A stretch of 47,594 nucleotides of DNA from CAYFVU01 sp964594775 (GTDB lineage: Bacteria > Spirochaetota > Spirochaetia > DSM-16054 > Sediminispirochaetaceae), in contig CAZQNO010000021.1 of NCBI GenBank assembly GCA_964594775.1, forward strand, positions 1 to 47,594, in the 5' to 3' direction. Numbering within the stretch: the first letter of the stretch is position 1; each line of letters opens with the position of its first letter. The position numbers and the translations under genes were made by a program. Of this stretch, positions 35,854 to 44,082 are shown one piece after another. The notes under the pieces are model-generated. The model was not told the origin of the DNA and searched no databases. It saw only the letters and a list, made by a program, of their open reading frames with translations.

Positions 35854-36906
35854 ATGAGAATCGTCGATATTATTGAGAAGAAAAAGACCGGCGGCGAACT
35901 CAGCAAGGAGGAAATCGAGTTTTTCGTACACGGCTACGCCCGCGAGGAACTTCCCGATTATCAAATCTCGCCGCTTCTCATGGCGATCTGGTTCAACGGC
36001 ATGAACGCACGGGAAACCACCGATTTGACCCTCGCCATGGTCGACTCGGGCGATACCATCGACCTCTCCTCGATTCCGGGGACCACGGTGGACAAGCACT
36101 CCACCGGCGGGGTCGCAGACACCACCACCCTCGTCGCCGGCCCCCTCGTCGCGGCGGCGGGAGGACTGATGGCAAAGATGTCCGGCCGCGGNNNNNNNNN
36201 NNNNNNNNNNNNNNNNNNNNNNNNNNNNNNNNNNNNNNNNNNNNNNNNNNNNNNNNNNNNNNNNNNNNNNNNNNNNNNNNNNNNNNNNNNNCGGGAGACC
36301 CACGCTGTTGTCTCGGACATGAATCAGCCCCTCGGCAACGCCGTAGGAAACGCCCTCGAAGTCCGGGAGGCAATCGAAATCCTGCAGGGCCGGCACGAGG
36401 GTGACCTGAAGGAAGTCTCCTTCACCCTCGCGGCAAAGATGCTGGTCCTTTCGAAGGCCGCGGAGAACGAGAAAAGAGCAAGAGAGAAGCTGCAAAAGAC
36501 GATCGATTCCGGGGAGGCTCTGCGGCGCTTCGCCCGCATGATCGAACTGCAGGGAGGCGATCCCTCTGTCTGCGAGGACCCTGCCCGGCTCCCCGCGGCA
36601 AAAAAACTACTGCCCGTAGCGGCGGAGACAACAGGCTATCTTGCCGCCCTCGACACCGTTTCTCTCGGGGTTTCGGCCATGCTCCTCGGCGCCGGCAGGA
36701 TGAAGAAGGAAGACCGCATAGATCCGGCCGTCGGCTACTGGATGAAGAAGCGTCTGGGAGACCCGGTGGAGGAGGGAGAAACGGTGGCGGAGTTCCACAT
36801 CAACGACGAAGCCAATCTCGAGGATGCCCTTGGCCGTTTCCAGCAAGCGCTGAAAATTTCGCAGGAGAGGCCGGAGCTTCCGCCGCTGATTCATGACACC
36901 TTCTGA
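35854..36906 (+). CDS. pdp: Pyrimidine-nucleoside/thymidine phosphorylase, broken by a gap
   Basis: Nucleoside phosphorylase that releases pyrimidine base and (deoxy)ribose-1-phosphate. The N-terminal helical domain begins MRIVDIIEKKKTGGELSKEE and leads into the phosphate-binding DKHSTGGVADTTTL and KMSGRG. After the N run the protein resumes at THAVVSDMNQPLGNAVGNALEV and ends normally, with AMLLGAGRMKKEDRIDPAVG. By comparison with B. subtilis Pdp (about 433 residues, recalled), roughly 115 residues are missing, although the gap holds only 100 N. The frame stays open across the N run only by chance. AAAGGAGG lies upstream, and a strong palindromic terminator follows. Confidence 0.92.
   Translation: MRIVDIIEKKKTGGELSKEEIEFFVHGYAREELPDYQISPLLMAIWFNGMNARETTDLTLAMVDSGDTIDLSSIPGTTVDKHSTGGVADTTTLVAGPLVAAAGGLMAKMSGRXXXXXXXXXXXXXXXXXXXXXXXXXXXXXXXXXXRETHAVVSDMNQPLGNAVGNALEVREAIEILQGRHEGDLKEVSFTLAAKMLVLSKAAENEKRAREKLQKTIDSGEALRRFARMIELQGGDPSVCEDPARLPAAKKLLPVAAETTGYLAALDTVSLGVSAMLLGAGRMKKEDRIDPAVGYWMKKRLGDPVEEGETVAEFHINDEANLEDALGRFQQALKISQERPELPPLIHDTF
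36192..36291. other. 100-N assembly gap inside the pyrimidine phosphorylase gene
   Basis: Left flank ends in the codons of SGRG; right flank begins just before THAVVSDM. No 55-bp overlap is present. Family comparison implies about 350 missing bases, so 100 is a placeholder length. Confidence 0.85.
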
Positions 36907-36975
36907 GCGGGGCAAATATACCGCCTCTATTAAGTGAGGCGTGAAAGCGGAAGACGAAACGCGGGCCGGTCTTTT

Positions 36976-37002
36976 AAAAAACGTGCGTCGACGCACGTTT
37001 TT
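36976..37002 (+). terminator. Palindromic terminator, copy 1
   Basis: A self-complementary core (ACGTGCGTCGACGCACGT, 36981-36998) is bordered by A5-6 on the left and T5 on the right, so it can terminate in either direction. The same core recurs at 41041-41058 with one base changed. Confidence 0.8.
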
Positions 37003-37053
37003 CTTTCATTCACCTTTAAAGACCCGGTGTTTCGCGCTATATTCTAGCCACTT

Positions 37054-37497
37054 ATGAAAAAACACAAGAAAACAATCGCCGTTACAGTAATTATCACTCT
37101 CCTTTTCACCGTCATGGGAGCAGGTTTCACCCAGGAAAACGGCTTCGAATCGGAAATGGCAACTCTCGCCCTCATGGTCAAGTCGATGCTGGACTTCAGC
37201 CGCCGGATAAACCATGCCGAGAACATCGAGGAAGTCACCGTCGCCGCAGAGAGATTGGCAGGTAATCTCGAAACTCTTGGCCCTCTGATGAAAGCCCTTA
37301 CGGAGAAACACCCCGATTGGGACACCAATCCTCCGCAAGAGGTGAGGGAGCCGATGAGCCGTTACCTCGACACGCTGCTCGTCTATAATGATGCCATGCA
37401 GAAGCTCGTTGCGTACGCGGAGGAAAACCCGGAAAACGAAGAGCTGCAGGAGGCCTTTGGGAAGCTGAAAAGGCAGTTACTCCGCATGAACAATTGA
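37054..37497 (+). CDS. Small exported helical protein of unknown function
   Basis: 147 residues. A clear signal peptide (KKHKKTIAVTVIITLLFTVMGAGFT) suggests export to the periplasm. The mature part is predicted to be almost entirely helical and acidic (SMLDFSRRINHAENIEEVTVAAERLAGNLETLG, split by a PDWDTNPPQE loop, then YNDAMQKLVAYAEENPENEELQEAFGKLKRQL). There are no cysteines and no recognised family. TTTAAA and TATATT boxes (37015-37020, 37038-37043) could be its promoter, giving a very short leader. No Shine-Dalgarno site is visible. Confidence 0.7.
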   Translation: MKKHKKTIAVTVIITLLFTVMGAGFTQENGFESEMATLALMVKSMLDFSRRINHAENIEEVTVAAERLAGNLETLGPLMKALTEKHPDWDTNPPQEVREPMSRYLDTLLVYNDAMQKLVAYAEENPENEELQEAFGKLKRQLLRMNN

Positions 37498-37594
37498 GGC
37501 GCCCGCTGCCCGGCGCCTCGCCTCCGGTCCCCGGCGCGTGACTGCCGCCGATTCTTCTTGCGTCCCGCCGCCGAATGACCTACACTATCTATCG

Positions 37595-40201
37595 ATGTTG
37601 GTTCAAGAAAGTAACACAATACTTCTCGTGGAAGACGAATCGATAATCGCCATAGATACGGCCCGCCGGATATCCGAGCGGGGGTATCGGGTACATACCG
37701 TCTCTAACGGCGAAAAGGCGATCAGCTTTGTAAATGAAAAGGCTGCGGTCGACCTCGTTCTCATGGATATCGACCTCGGCAAAGGAATCGACGGCACCGA
37801 AGCGGCAGAGAGGATCCTCGAAAAGCACGACATTCCCATCGTGTTCCTCAGCTCTCATTCGGAACAGAAAATGGTCGAAAAAGTGCGGAACATCACCCGC
37901 TACGGCTACGTCCTCAAGAGCGCCGGAGATTTCGTCCTCTTCTCTTCAATAGAAATGGCCTTCGAGCTCTTCGAGGCCCATACGCGGGCAAGGAAGAACG
38001 AAGAGATGCTTCGCCAGATGTCCGAGAACATCGAAGAGGTTTTCTGGCTGCGGAACACCGATAGCGCACACTTTCACTACATCAGCTCGGGCTGCGAGCG
38101 GATATGGGGAAAGAGCCGTGAGAGTCTCTACCGGGACCCCGAATCATTTACCGAATCGGTTCTCGAAGAGGATAAAGCCGGGTTGATTGATACCTACCGC
38201 CGCCACCTCGAGGGCGGAGAGCTCAACACCGAGTACCGCATTCTCCACCCGGAAAAAGGTGTCCGCTGGATCTGGGCCCGCAGCTTTCCCGTACTGGACG
38301 ATGCGGGAAGGCTTATACGGATTGCCGGCGCAGCTACCGACATCACCGATCAAAAGACAATCGAAGAGTCCGACACCTTCCATTCGATGGTCCTCGACCA
38401 AATCCAAGACCGCGTGACCGTTACCGATTTGGAGGGTCGAATCACCTACGTAAACAAGGCCGAATGCCAAAGCTTCAATCTTTCGAAGGAAGAGCTGATC
38501 GGCAAGCATGTATCGGTCTACGGTGACAATCCCCGCCACGGCGCTACTCAAGCGGAAATCCTGCGCACGGTATTAGAGAAGGACTACTGGCGGGGTCAGG
38601 TAGTCAACTACAGCTCGGACGGCAGTGAAATCTTCTTCGACAGCCGGGTGCAGACGGTCAAGGACCGGCAGGGAAAACCGGTAGCTCTCTGCGGCATCAG
38701 CACCGACATCACGGGTGGAATGCGAATCCGGGAGGAACTCCGTCGAAAGAAGCGGGATTTAGAGACCACTATCAACTCCGTGGGCGATGCGGTCATCACC
38801 ACAAACAGGGACGGCCTTATCACCCGCATTAATCCGGTCGCCCAGGAGCTCATGGAACTTGGAGAAAGCGATGTTCTGGGAAAAGCCTTGAACGAAGTGC
38901 TCACCCTGATAAACGTCGATACCAGAGAGAAACTAGAGAACCCGGTAGAAAAGGTGATCCGGACGGGAAAAATCGAAGGACTGGCGAACCACACCTCTCT
39001 CATCACGGCGAAAGGCAGGGAGAGGCAGATCTCCGACAGCGCGGCACCCATCTATTCAGCAGAGAACGAGCTCTTGGGCGTTATCCTCGTTTTTCGCGAT
39101 GTAAGCGAAGAGTACCGCATGCGCAGGGCCCTCGAGGAACACGAGTCCCGGCTGAGCCTGGCCCAAAAGATCGCCGGTTTGGGAAACTGGGAAATAGATT
39201 TAGCGCGCCAAACCGTTACCGCGTCAAAGGAGGCCCACAGGATCTACGGGATCTTCGATGAAACGGTCTCCTTAGCCGAAGTGAAGGCGGCCGCTCTTCC
39301 CCCCTATCGCGCGTCACTCGACGCGGCACTGAAGAACCTCATAGAAAACAACACGCCCTACGACGTGGAATACCAAATTACCAGGAAAAGCGACGGTACT
39401 ACTATCGACGTTCACTCTGCGGCGGTATTCAACAGAGAAACGGGGAGAATCGTCGGTACCATTCAGGATGTGAGCAGACAAAAGGAGACCGAACGCCGAA
39501 TTAGGGGGCTTCTCGAGCAGAAGGAAAATCTCCTGCAGGAGATCCACCATCGGGTGAAAAACAATCTTCATACCATAATGAGCCTCCTTTCTCTCCAGGC
39601 CGATGCGGTGAACTCTCCGGAAGCGGCTAAGGCCCTCGAGGACGGGCGAAACCGCGTAGCGGGCATTCAGAAGGTCTACGAAAAACTGCACCGTTCGGAG
39701 AATTTCGAGTCTCTCGAACTCGATTCCTTCCTCTCCGACATCGTGGATTCTCTCATTTCCTCCGGTGTTCTCGAGCCCGAAACGGTCCGCTTCGAGAAAA
39801 ATTTTGCCCCCCTCAGCGTATCGAGCGATGCCGCCATAAGCATCGGCATAATCATCAATGAGCTGGTCTCAAACAGCCTCAAGCACGCCTTTCCTTCCGT
39901 ACTCTCGGAAAACGAGCCGAAGACCCGGGAGACCGGAGACCGGGCGGTCAGCCGGGCGAAACTCAGCCTGAGCTGCCTCCCCCACGGCGAGGGAGAGATC
40001 CTCATTTCCGTTTCCGACAACGGGCCGGGGTTCGACGGCGAAGCCGTCCTCGAAGATTCGAAGGGAGGCATCGGACTTCAGCTCGTAGAGGCGGAAGTTG
40101 CTCGCATGAACGGAAGCATCGATATCGAAAACGACAACGGCGCCCACATCCGCATTCACCTGCCCCTGCTTGTGTTTTTCGACAAAAACGCGCTACAATA
40201 A
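37595..40201 (+). CDS. Receiver/multi-PAS sensor histidine kinase (HisKA_2 type)
   Basis: About 868 residues, cytoplasmic. I start at ATG 37595 (MLVQESNTILLVEDES), where receiver homology begins; a GTG at 37538 is in frame. The receiver has Asp58, Ser86/Ser87 and Lys108 (VLKSAG, again KS and not KP). Four PAS-like domains follow (about residues 130-255, 255-380, 385-510 and 520-640), several ending in the DIT/DVS pattern. The HisKA_2 helix is EIHHRVKNNLHTI with His652. The HATPase domain has NELVSNSLKHAF, VSDNGPGF and GGIGLQLV. It is paralogous to the kinase at 8849. The ParB-like gene begins 4 bases after its stop, so they share an operon. Confidence 0.9.
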   Translation: MLVQESNTILLVEDESIIAIDTARRISERGYRVHTVSNGEKAISFVNEKAAVDLVLMDIDLGKGIDGTEAAERILEKHDIPIVFLSSHSEQKMVEKVRNITRYGYVLKSAGDFVLFSSIEMAFELFEAHTRARKNEEMLRQMSENIEEVFWLRNTDSAHFHYISSGCERIWGKSRESLYRDPESFTESVLEEDKAGLIDTYRRHLEGGELNTEYRILHPEKGVRWIWARSFPVLDDAGRLIRIAGAATDITDQKTIEESDTFHSMVLDQIQDRVTVTDLEGRITYVNKAECQSFNLSKEELIGKHVSVYGDNPRHGATQAEILRTVLEKDYWRGQVVNYSSDGSEIFFDSRVQTVKDRQGKPVALCGISTDITGGMRIREELRRKKRDLETTINSVGDAVITTNRDGLITRINPVAQELMELGESDVLGKALNEVLTLINVDTREKLENPVEKVIRTGKIEGLANHTSLITAKGRERQISDSAAPIYSAENELLGVILVFRDVSEEYRMRRALEEHESRLSLAQKIAGLGNWEIDLARQTVTASKEAHRIYGIFDETVSLAEVKAAALPPYRASLDAALKNLIENNTPYDVEYQITRKSDGTTIDVHSAAVFNRETGRIVGTIQDVSRQKETERRIRGLLEQKENLLQEIHHRVKNNLHTIMSLLSLQADAVNSPEAAKALEDGRNRVAGIQKVYEKLHRSENFESLELDSFLSDIVDSLISSGVLEPETVRFEKNFAPLSVSSDAAISIGIIINELVSNSLKHAFPSVLSENEPKTRETGDRAVSRAKLSLSCLPHGEGEILISVSDNGPGFDGEAVLEDSKGGIGLQLVEAEVARMNGSIDIENDNGAHIRIHLPLLVFFDKNALQ

Positions 40202-40205
40202 GGCC

Positions 40206-40979
40206 ATGGAATACAAAAAAGTCCGGCTCGACCGGCTGAGCTTCACCAGTTCGCCGGTTCGCTTAAACCGCAGCGACGACTACATGCGGCAGCTCAAAGC
40301 CTCACTTTCCGCCACCGACGGCCCCATCGACCCTATCATCGTCCGCGACCTCGGTAATTCTCACTTCGAGATCGTCGCCGGTGAATCGCGGGTACAGGCC
40401 CTTAGCGAACTGGCTTATCCGCCAGACTACGAGTTACCCTGCCTGGTGGGAGACTTCGACGACAAGACGGCTTTGGAATACGGCCTCATAGAAAACTACG
40501 TCCGCAATCCTCTTTCCCCCTATGAGGAAGCCCTGGTGATCCGCTCTCTGGTGCACTACTACAAAATGAGCCAACGGGATGTAGCGTCCAAGCTCGGCAA
40601 GAGCGAGCAGCACATCTCCCACATCCTCTCCGTATTTTCACTGATCGACGAAGTCACCCAGGCCCTGCACGAGGGCCGCATCAGCCTGGCCCACGCGAGA
40701 GAACTCTACGCCCTCAGGGACTCTCCCCACAACCAGCGCCTCATCCTCAACGAGATCATCCGGCGGCGCCTCAGCGTAAAGGAGACCAGGACTCGAATCC
40801 GGGAACTGACCGGTGAAGGCAAAGGATGGATCATCCAGCCGGGAGATATCAAGCTGTCGAAAAACGCGAAAGTTTCTGTCCATCCGGCTGCCAAGGGCTA
40901 CAAGGTGAATTTCTCCTTCACTTCCGAAGAAGAGTTCGAACAGGCCATCTCCTATCTGCAAAACCGGCTCAAAAGATAA
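40206..40979 (+). CDS. Orphan ParB-like protein
   Basis: 257 residues from ATG 40206, where ParB homology begins (MEYKKVRLDRLSF). The ParB/Srx nucleotide-binding core has PIIVRDLGNSHFEIVAGESRVQAL (GERR-type box with Ser for the first Arg) and LIENYVRNPLSPYEEA. A helix-turn-helix follows: MSQRDVASKLGKSEQHISHIL. The last 70 residues differ from chromosomal ParB and have a small strand-rich tail. No ParA gene is adjacent and no parS cluster was seen, so a role other than chromosome partition is likely. Co-transcription with the sensor kinase is unusual. Confidence 0.85.
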   Translation: MEYKKVRLDRLSFTSSPVRLNRSDDYMRQLKASLSATDGPIDPIIVRDLGNSHFEIVAGESRVQALSELAYPPDYELPCLVGDFDDKTALEYGLIENYVRNPLSPYEEALVIRSLVHYYKMSQRDVASKLGKSEQHISHILSVFSLIDEVTQALHEGRISLAHARELYALRDSPHNQRLILNEIIRRRLSVKETRTRIRELTGEGKGWIIQPGDIKLSKNAKVSVHPAAKGYKVNFSFTSEEEFEQAISYLQNRLKR

Positions 40980-41033
40980 CTTCATGAGTCTGCGGGCCGC
41001 TGCCGGTCTCCGGATGATCGAAAGGCCTCTCCT

Positions 41034-41063
41034 AAAAAAAATGTGCGTCGACGCACGTTTTTT
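41034..41063 (+). terminator. Palindromic terminator, copy 2
   Basis: A-run, then ATGTGCGTCGACGCACGT (41041-41058), then a T-run (41058-41063). It differs from copy 1 (36981-36998) by a single base that converts one C-G pair into T-G. It terminates the kinase-parB unit. Confidence 0.8.
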
Positions 41064-41073
41064 CCCGTACCTA

Positions 41074-41082
41074 TGGTATACT
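41074..41082 (+). promoter_or_regulatory. Extended -10 promoter of the FlgO-like lipoprotein gene
   Basis: TGGTATACT (TGn plus TATACT at 41077-41082) directly follows the terminator. The gene has a strong AAGGAGGAGG before ATG 41133. Confidence 0.5.
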
Positions 41083-41132
41083 TGAAACGCGGCTGAGCAA
41101 ACTGCCGTTATCTGCCATAAGGAGGAGGCAAA

Positions 41133-41666
41133 ATGGGAGAAACACACCGAACACGCGAACACGCATTAGGGACGATCTTTATGGTAGTGCTGTTTCTCTT
41201 TGCCGCCGGCTGTGCGAGCATGGATTCGGCGGTAGATGTTATGGAAGAAATTGCCTGGGATTTTGCCGATAAAGCCTGCGAAAAGGACGATTTGTATTTG
41301 GGAAGGACCCTGGCGGTCTATTACTTTACCGAGAACGGAGAGGTATCCGATATCAGCGATTACCTCATCGATACTCTTACCTCACAGTTAGCCTACGTCG
41401 TCAGCGAAGAATCAGTGGACATTTCAATTGTCAGCCGGCAAACGCTGGACCGGATAATCAAAGAGACGCAGTTCCAACTCTCCGCCATGGCCGATGAAGA
41501 GACCCAGGTAGCTTTGGGTAAACAACTCGGCGCCGACATCATCTTTACCGGGTCCCTCACTACCCTCTCCGCTGAAGACGGTGATTATCGCATCAATGCA
41601 CAACTGATCGACGTGGAGTCCGGTACAGTTCTCGACGCATTCATCTATGAGTTCTACATGGAATGA
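41133..41666 (+). CDS. FlgO/CsgG-like lipoprotein
   Basis: 177 residues. The signal sequence ends in LFAAGC, a good lipobox, so the protein is anchored to a membrane through Cys. The mature domain resembles FlgO and CsgG N-terminal folds: RTLAVYYFTENGEVSDISDYLIDTLTSQL, VDISIVSRQTLDRIIKE, then ALGKQLGADIIFTGSLTTL and a closing INAQLIDVESGTVLDAF. The same order is seen in the N-terminal domain of the protein at 57. FlgO is an outer-membrane lipoprotein linked to flagella in Vibrio; a flagellar link here is not shown. Confidence 0.82.
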   Translation: MGETHRTREHALGTIFMVVLFLFAAGCASMDSAVDVMEEIAWDFADKACEKDDLYLGRTLAVYYFTENGEVSDISDYLIDTLTSQLAYVVSEESVDISIVSRQTLDRIIKETQFQLSAMADEETQVALGKQLGADIIFTGSLTTLSAEDGDYRINAQLIDVESGTVLDAFIYEFYME

Positions 41667-41996
41667 GCCCCTTTTGAAAAAACGCTCTCCGACGGAAAAT
41701 CATGCGGAGCGGCCGGAAATACGTGCGGCCCTGATTTCGGTAAGGGGTCACAATGTACGCTACAGCTCGACGCTCGAGAAGATGATGGTCTACTCCGCCT
41801 TTAGGCTCGAGCAGGAAGAAGAAGCGCCGGCCTCATCAGCTTCGATCGCGCCTGTTGGGGAGACCGGGAGCCCGGCGCTACGCCGAGCAATCCCTGGCAA
41901 TGATGAGAAGAATTGACAATAAGCTATGAGCCGAAGCGGGAAGTACCCCTATCTCAAGAAGCATGCCGCCTGAGCAGATAGAGCGGCCCTCCGTCA
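41667..41996. other. Intergenic stretch without a supported gene
   Basis: Between the lipoprotein stop and the lactonase terminator. An open frame of 89 codons (41647-41916, plus strand) overlaps the lipoprotein end, has no ribosome-binding site and no recognisable similarity, so I do not call it. It could be decayed coding DNA. Confidence 0.5.
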
Positions 41997-42020
41997 AACT
42001 GCCCGAATGATTCGGGAGTT
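41997..42020 (-). terminator. Stem-loop after the lactonase gene
   Basis: Inner stem CCCGAA (42002-42007) with TTCGGG (42011-42016) and a 3-base loop, extended by AACT/AGTT after one bulged base. It begins 9 bases beyond the lactonase stop (minus strand). A clear T-run is lacking. Confidence 0.5.
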
Positions 42021-42028
42021 AGGACTTT

Positions 42029-43135
42029 TCAGTCTGCAAACATGACACACACAGGAGTGGGAATGGAGAGCGAGAAGGAAGTCGGTATGAGGGCCCCCGT
42101 GTTCTCCTCTATCCGAAAGACAACGAGCAAGTCCGAGTCCTGATTCGCCGCTATGAGAAATGTGCCGGTGGGATCTATCGTGAAATTCCGCGGAATCTTC
42201 CCGCCGGATGAGAAATGGCCTATAGAGGAAAGCATGCCGCTTTCTTTATCTACTCGAAAAGCTGCGATGCTGTCGTGTCCCCGGTTAGAGCCGTAGAGGA
42301 ATTTTCCATTGGGTGTCAGCTGGATGTGTGCGGCGGTACTGAGATCGGTAAAATCTTCGGGCAGCAGCCGTACAGTTTGGATCGACTGCCGGCTCTCTTT
42401 CTTTCCCGAGAAAGAAAATACCGCAACCGTCGAATCCAGTTCATTGAGAAGATATATATATTTACGCTTTGCATCTATCTCTATCAGTCTCGGTCCTGCA
42501 CCCGGCGATACCGAACAGAAGAGTTCCTCTTTTGCCGTTAAAGTACCCTTTTCGGTGTCGACCTCGTACACTGCGAGCGTGTCGGTACCGAGGTCCGGAA
42601 CGTATAAGCGCTTTTTCGCCTGGTCGAAGACGACAGAATGGGCGTGCGGACCGCTTTGCCTTTGCGGATCGCTTCCGGAACCCTCATGCTGAAAGAAATC
42701 GCTCTGCAGGGCAAGAGAACCGTCTTCATTCAGCTGAAAAACCGCAACGCTGCCGCTCATGAAGTTCGCCACGAAGAGTAATCTTTCATCCCCGCACACG
42801 GTCAGGTGACACGGATCGGTTCCTCCCGTCGGCATCTTGTTGAGAAAGGTGAGTTTACCGCTGCCCGGATCACGGGAAAATGCGCTGACGGTTCCCGTGG
42901 CCCGCCCTTCGAATTCCTTCAGTTCATTTACCGAGTAAAGACATTCATTTTCCCGAGAGTATGATAGGAAGGACGGATTTATCACATCTGAAGTGAGACC
43001 GGTCTTTTCTAAGCTCCCTGTTTCGAGATCGAGAGTACAGGAGTAGATCCCTTCTCCTTTCCCGTAGAGGATTTTTCCCGTCCCAAATTTAATATTCTCG
43101 GTATACGTCCCTACATAAAAAGACTCTATTGACAT
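42029..43135 (-). CDS. Lactonase family protein (6-phosphogluconolactonase-type seven-bladed propeller)
   Basis: 368 residues. The N-terminus FYVGTYTEN and repeated beta-propeller segments (LDLETGSLEKTG, GTVSAFSRDPGSGKLTFLN, SVAVFQLNEDGSL, LAVYEVDTEKGTLTAKEEL, STVAVFSFSG, IAAFRVDKESGMLS, LLVVFRIEENTGAL) define the YbhE/Pgl fold. GPHAHSVVFDQAKKRLYVPDLGTD and SNRGHDSIAAF are typical conserved parts. It would hydrolyse a sugar lactone; which one is unknown, but the dehydrogenases in the same operon would produce or use sugar acids. It overlaps the upstream gene by 10 bp and is the last gene of the operon. Confidence 0.88.
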   Translation of the reverse strand: MSIESFYVGTYTENIKFGTGKILYGKGEGIYSCTLDLETGSLEKTGLTSDVINPSFLSYSRENECLYSVNELKEFEGRATGTVSAFSRDPGSGKLTFLNKMPTGGTDPCHLTVCGDERLLFVANFMSGSVAVFQLNEDGSLALQSDFFQHEGSGSDPQRQSGPHAHSVVFDQAKKRLYVPDLGTDTLAVYEVDTEKGTLTAKEELFCSVSPGAGPRLIEIDAKRKYIYLLNELDSTVAVFSFSGKKESRQSIQTVRLLPEDFTDLSTAAHIQLTPNGKFLYGSNRGHDSIAAFRVDKESGMLSSIGHFSSGGKIPRNFTIDPTGTFLIAANQDSDLLVVFRIEENTGALIPTSFSLSIPTPVCVMFAD

Positions 43136-44082
43136 GTTCCCTGGTCCTTCAGCTCTTTCAAGAGCTTCACAGTGTGCATGATGAACTTGTCGCGGCAGCC
43201 GGCGAGTTGAGGCATACTCTTTGAGTTCCAGTCGTAAATTCCCTTACCGGTTTTGTATCCAAGATTCTTTTCTTCACACAGCTTCGACAGCAGCGGCGAG
43301 GGCGTTCTGCTGCTGCAGATATCTTTTAATACGTACTTCTGCACCGACAAAGCGAGGTCGAGCCCGACTCCGTCGATATGTTCGAGCGGCCCCCACACCG
43401 GAAACCGCAGCGCCATTCCCGCCTTTATCGCCGTATCTACATCTTCAGGAGAGGCAAGTCCGGTTTCAACGATATACATGGCTTCCCGGATAACCGCCTG
43501 CAGTATCCTGTTTGCCAGCTGTCCGGGTAAATCCCTTTTCACAATCACCGGCGACTTCCCCCACCTGTTCAGCATTTCCCGCAGCCTTTCCCCAATAGCC
43601 GGGTCGGTGCGCTCCCCCAGAACAACTTCTACAAGGAGCACCAGATGGGCAGGGTACCAGAAATGGGTCGTTGCGGTTCTCTCGGGATGCTTCATGTCCA
43701 CTACAATGTCTGATATGCGCAAGCCCGATGTGTTGCTCGTTATGATCACATCCGGCGGAGTGAGCTCATCCAGACGTTTAAAGATTTCCCGCTTTAAATC
43801 GAGATTCTCCGTAGCCGCTTCGATGATGGTTCCGCTTCCCTGTACAGCCTCTTGCAGGTCGGTACGGTAAGTGAGCAACACCTTGGCAGCTCCTGCAGAA
43901 TCGTCATCGATCAAACCTCCATCGACGAGCTGATCGATATTCTGTTTACAGGCAATAATTCCTGCCCTTGTTCTCTCATGGTCTACATCGTAAAAAACTG
44001 TTGCGTGTCCTGCCAATGCCGATACCGCGCCTATTCCTGCGCCCATCATACCGGAACCTATAATGGAGATCTTGTCTCTCAT
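43126..44082 (-). CDS. 3-hydroxyacyl-CoA dehydrogenase family protein (possibly L-gulonate 3-dehydrogenase-like)
   Basis: NAD-dependent dehydrogenase of 318 residues. The Rossmann motif GSGMMGAGIGAVSALAGH is followed by IIEAATENLDLKREIF, the catalytic THFWYPAHLVLLVEVV (His with the Glu partner), and the C-terminal helical domain GPLEHIDGVGLDLALSV and YKTGKGIYDW. HFWYPA in place of HFFNPV points to the lambda-crystallin/gulonate dehydrogenase side of the family, and the sugar-type neighbours agree, but fatty-acid substrates cannot be excluded. ATGA overlaps the upstream stop (44079-44082). Confidence 0.82.
   Translation of the reverse strand: MRDKISIIGSGMMGAGIGAVSALAGHATVFYDVDHERTRAGIIACKQNIDQLVDGGLIDDDSAGAAKVLLTYRTDLQEAVQGSGTIIEAATENLDLKREIFKRLDELTPPDVIITSNTSGLRISDIVVDMKHPERTATTHFWYPAHLVLLVEVVLGERTDPAIGERLREMLNRWGKSPVIVKRDLPGQLANRILQAVIREAMYIVETGLASPEDVDTAIKAGMALRFPVWGPLEHIDGVGLDLALSVQKYVLKDICSSRTPSPLLSKLCEEKNLGYKTGKGIYDWNSKSMPQLAGCRDKFIMHTVKLLKELKDQGTCQ

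Noticed and set aside
40206..40979. Chromosome-partition ParB near the replication origin
   Set aside because: No parA, gid, rnpA or other origin-region genes and no parS cluster were seen; the operon partner is a sensor kinase.
41647..41916. Plus-strand open frame of 89 codons after the lipoprotein
   Set aside because: It starts inside the lipoprotein gene, has no ribosome-binding site and no recognisable similarity. It is mentioned only as intergenic content.
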